Source of the DNA: Acidobacteriota bacterium
GTDB lineage: Bacteria; Acidobacteriota; Terriglobia; Acidiferrales; UBA7541
NCBI GenBank assembly: GCA_003224085.1
Contig: QHYK01000082.1
Span: 1 to 64,000 of the forward strand
DNA length: 64,000 bases
Direction: 5' to 3'
This document shows, in pieces, positions 63,800 to 64,000 of this stretch. Every line of letters starts with the position of its first letter. Within the stretch, counting starts at the first letter, position 1. A program made the position numbers and the translations under genes. The notes beneath the pieces were generated by a model. That model saw only the letters and a program-made list of their open reading frames with translations. It was not told the origin of the DNA and did no database searches.

Positions 63800-64000
63800 G
63801 GTCTGGCCCCTGGCGGGAGCCAATCCATCCGATGGCCAAAAGGATATCCAAGACACCGATGCCGCTCACCGCACCGCGGAAGGAAGGATGGAGTACGATG
63901 GATCTGAGCAGAGGGTAGTGATTCAGAAAAAAATTCTGCTCCCAATACATGGACCACGGCAAATAGAGCAGCAGCGCGCCCATTTCGAACGCGAGCACCA
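63783..64000 (-). CDS. Small membrane protein, cut by window end
   Basis: Only the C-terminal about 72 residues are visible. They contain two hydrophobic segments (EMGALLLYLPWSMYW, then AVSGIGVLDILLAIGWI). An ATG at 63998 could be the start or an internal Met. The stop overlaps the thiE start by 17 bases, so the two genes are likely one transcript. No family identified with confidence. Confidence 0.55.
   Translation of the reverse strand, partial: VLAFEMGALLLYLPWSMYWEQNFFLNHYPLLRSIVLHPSFRGAVSGIGVLDILLAIGWIGSRQGPDHVPPQ

Noticed and set aside
63783-63860. Thiamine riboswitch before thiE
   Set aside because: The thiE start lies inside the previous gene, and no TPP aptamer core is visible near it.

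Overview
This window looks like a piece of an Acidobacteriota chromosome, probably from the soil Terriglobia/'Acidoferrales' side of the phylum. The argument is family-based: two adjacent orphan MacB/FtsX-type permeases of the acidobacterial ADOP kind sit behind a PadR regulator. There are also many exported hypothetical proteins with Tat or Sec signals, PilZ proteins, TonB-C proteins and a large type IV minor-pilin region, all at fairly high GC. Nearly every gap of more than about 300 bases is accounted for. I see no insertion sequence, prophage, integrase or CRISPR array.

Layout. 1-780: 3' end of a 23S rRNA gene, a 5S rRNA gene and a terminator. 831-6832: outer-membrane beta-barrel protein, PilZ protein, a three-domain LplT-PlsC-acyl-ligase fusion and an exported Dabb protein. 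7274-11597: M20 peptidase, then a tonB-like/M48 protease operon on the minus strand. 11996-16193: a sigma factor, its likely anti-sigma partner carrying a Ycf48-like C-terminus, and a DUF4139 protein. 16657-19296: exported glycoside hydrolase of the six-hairpin type. 19603-25442: padR and two ADOP permeases. 25670-33688: His-rich exported protein, lytic transglycosylase, ACT protein, MATE exporter, divergent aldo/keto reductase and Gfo/Idh oxidoreductase, second PilZ protein. 33843-36509: HEAT-repeat protein, ribosomal protein L28 and a PpiC/SurA-type lipoprotein. 36585-43843: biotin-dependent acyl-CoA carboxylase genes (BCCP, biotin carboxylase and, further on, carboxyltransferase), separated by a ChbG/YdjC deacetylase and an S9 peptidase. 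43958-51531: small membrane proteins, FAH hydrolase, FnIII lipoprotein, hslU and hslV. 51676-59372: two consecutive minor-pilin quartets in the same order (fimT-pilV-pilW-pilX twice). 59675-64000: SDR operon, C26 glutamine amidotransferase-like hydrolase, DinB protein, thiE and a membrane protein cut by the window end.

How the genes fit together. The most coherent systems are the duplicated minor-pilin operon, ended by a hairpin terminator just before the hslV promoter; the PadR/ADOP unit, with a palindrome over the padR promoter and ribosome binding site; the sigma/anti-sigma pair; the acyl-CoA carboxylase; and HslVU. Two PilZ proteins with complete c-di-GMP motifs could link second-messenger signalling to pili, but neither is next to the pilin genes. 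Several short gene remnants (6948, 16321, 30490, 44779) show small-scale decay between intact genes. Start codons were chosen by hand from Shine-Dalgarno spacing, signal peptides and overlaps, and several are TTG or GTG. All functional calls come from reading motifs by eye; no database search was possible.
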